Shown here piece after piece: positions 63,808 to 64,000 of a DNA stretch of 64,000 nt; the first letter of the stretch is position 1; every line of letters begins with the position of its first letter. The stretch spans positions 1 through 64,000 of the forward strand of contig NZ_JBBECH010000081.1 of NCBI RefSeq assembly GCF_040881935.1. The letters are read 5' to 3'. The position numbers and the translations under genes were made by a program. Source of the stretch: Saccharospirillum sp040881935. GTDB taxonomy: Bacteria > Pseudomonadota > Gammaproteobacteria > Pseudomonadales > Natronospirillaceae. The notes beneath the pieces were generated by a model. That model saw only the letters and a program-made list of their open reading frames with translations. It had not been told where the DNA came from and did not search any database.

Positions 63808-63920
63808 GTGCTGGCTGCCGGGTAGGCTTGTCCGGGGTAGGCCGCAGCATGGATGCTGCGGCCTAGGCTCCATGGAAGGATTTACGCCGACCCCGGACAA
63901 GCCTACCCGGTGGCCAGCAC
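63808..63920 (-). repeat. Structured palindromic repeat, copy 4
   Basis: Arms 63808-63837 and 63891-63920 pair in 28 of 30 positions, and the two exceptions are G-T pairs. The core is again 53 bases, with GCAGC-ATCCAT-GCTGC as the best hairpin and CGTAAA near one end on the minus strand. The arm sequence differs from the other three copies outside the inner GG(G)G/CCCC. Confidence 0.85.
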
Positions 63921-63966
63921 GAACTCGTGCCACAAAAGCATACCAACCACGGTTCAACCCCTAGGA

Positions 63967-63995
63967 TTAATAAGCCGGGGAATTTCCGGTACACT
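63967..63995 (+). promoter_or_regulatory. Possible promoter for a gene beyond the window
   Basis: TTAATA at 63967-63972 and TACACT at 63990-63995 are spaced by 17 bp, each matching four consensus bases. No start codon follows before the window ends. Confidence 0.4.
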
Positions 63996-64000
63996 GCGCC

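Noticed and set aside
63356..63850. The 164-residue version of YqcC
   Set aside because: The first 60 codons fall partly in the palindromic repeat and do not resemble the family. TTG 63670 has the ribosome site.

Overview
The window is a chromosomal stretch from a Gram-negative gammaproteobacterium. It carries the lipid A/outer-membrane block (skp-lpxD-fabZ-lpxA-lpxB with bamA), rpoS-nlpD, csrA next to tRNA-Ser/tRNA-Arg, a LexA-type box at recA, and a Pseudomonas-like glnD-dapC-arsC-like-dapD order. A sodium-pumping oxaloacetate decarboxylase and a TRAP dicarboxylate-type transporter suggest a marine or halotolerant heterotroph, perhaps near Oceanospirillales/Saccharospirillaceae or Marinobacter. 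That placement is inferred from gene content only. Almost every base is explained by housekeeping genes; there is no prophage, complete insertion sequence or CRISPR array.

Layout. 1-289: tRNA-Asp, tRNA-Val and a partial duplication of the tRNA-Val 5' end. 373-6523 (minus): a tight seven-gene series, in transcription order a ZorA-like motor channel, a ZorB-like OmpA/MotB protein, an unknown protein with a CxxC pair, the TRAP-associated lipoprotein TatT, then dctP-dctQ-dctM. 6665-9914 (minus): oadG-oadA-oadB. 10260-11207 (plus): dusC. 11338-18843 (mostly minus): two tRNA-Arg, tRNA-Ser, csrA, lysC, alaS, recX, recA, pncC. 18913-21982 (plus): mutS and fdxA. 22085-34845 (minus): rpoS, nlpD, popT (DUF368), pcm, truD, ispF, ispD, ftsB, eno, pyrG, tilS, a GNAT gene and accA. 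35096-53812 (minus): dnaE, rnhB, lpxB, lpxA, fabZ, lpxD, skp, bamA, rseP, dxr, cdsA, uppS, frr, pyrH, tsf, rpsB. 54164-60374 (plus): map, glnD, dapC, an ArsC-like gene, dapD. 60561-64000: glpR with a membrane-anchored coiled-coil gene (minus), sodB (plus), a decayed HD-GYP fragment, and yqcC (minus).

How it fits together. The 35-54 kb block links translation (rpsB, tsf, frr), UMP phosphorylation (pyrH), the undecaprenyl and phospholipid precursor steps (uppS, cdsA, dxr), outer-membrane assembly (bamA, skp, rseP) and lipid A (lpxD, fabZ, lpxA, lpxB). Many of its genes overlap by 1-4 bases. The rpoS neighbourhood holds stationary-phase and repair functions plus the MEP steps ispD/ispF. The TRAP operon and the Na+-pumping decarboxylase are neighbours separated by a terminator; both may serve dicarboxylate or keto-acid use with a sodium cycle, which is inference.

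Most notable. (1) The ZorAB-like ion-driven motor module with a small unknown Cys-bearing partner; it lacks every known Zorya effector and reads toward a TatT-TRAP operon. (2) A family of about 100-115 bp structured repeats (four complete, one half copy) whose 25-30 bp arms differ between copies but stay self-complementary around a core of two small hairpins. (3) A relic of an HD-GYP gene fused to the half repeat after sodB.
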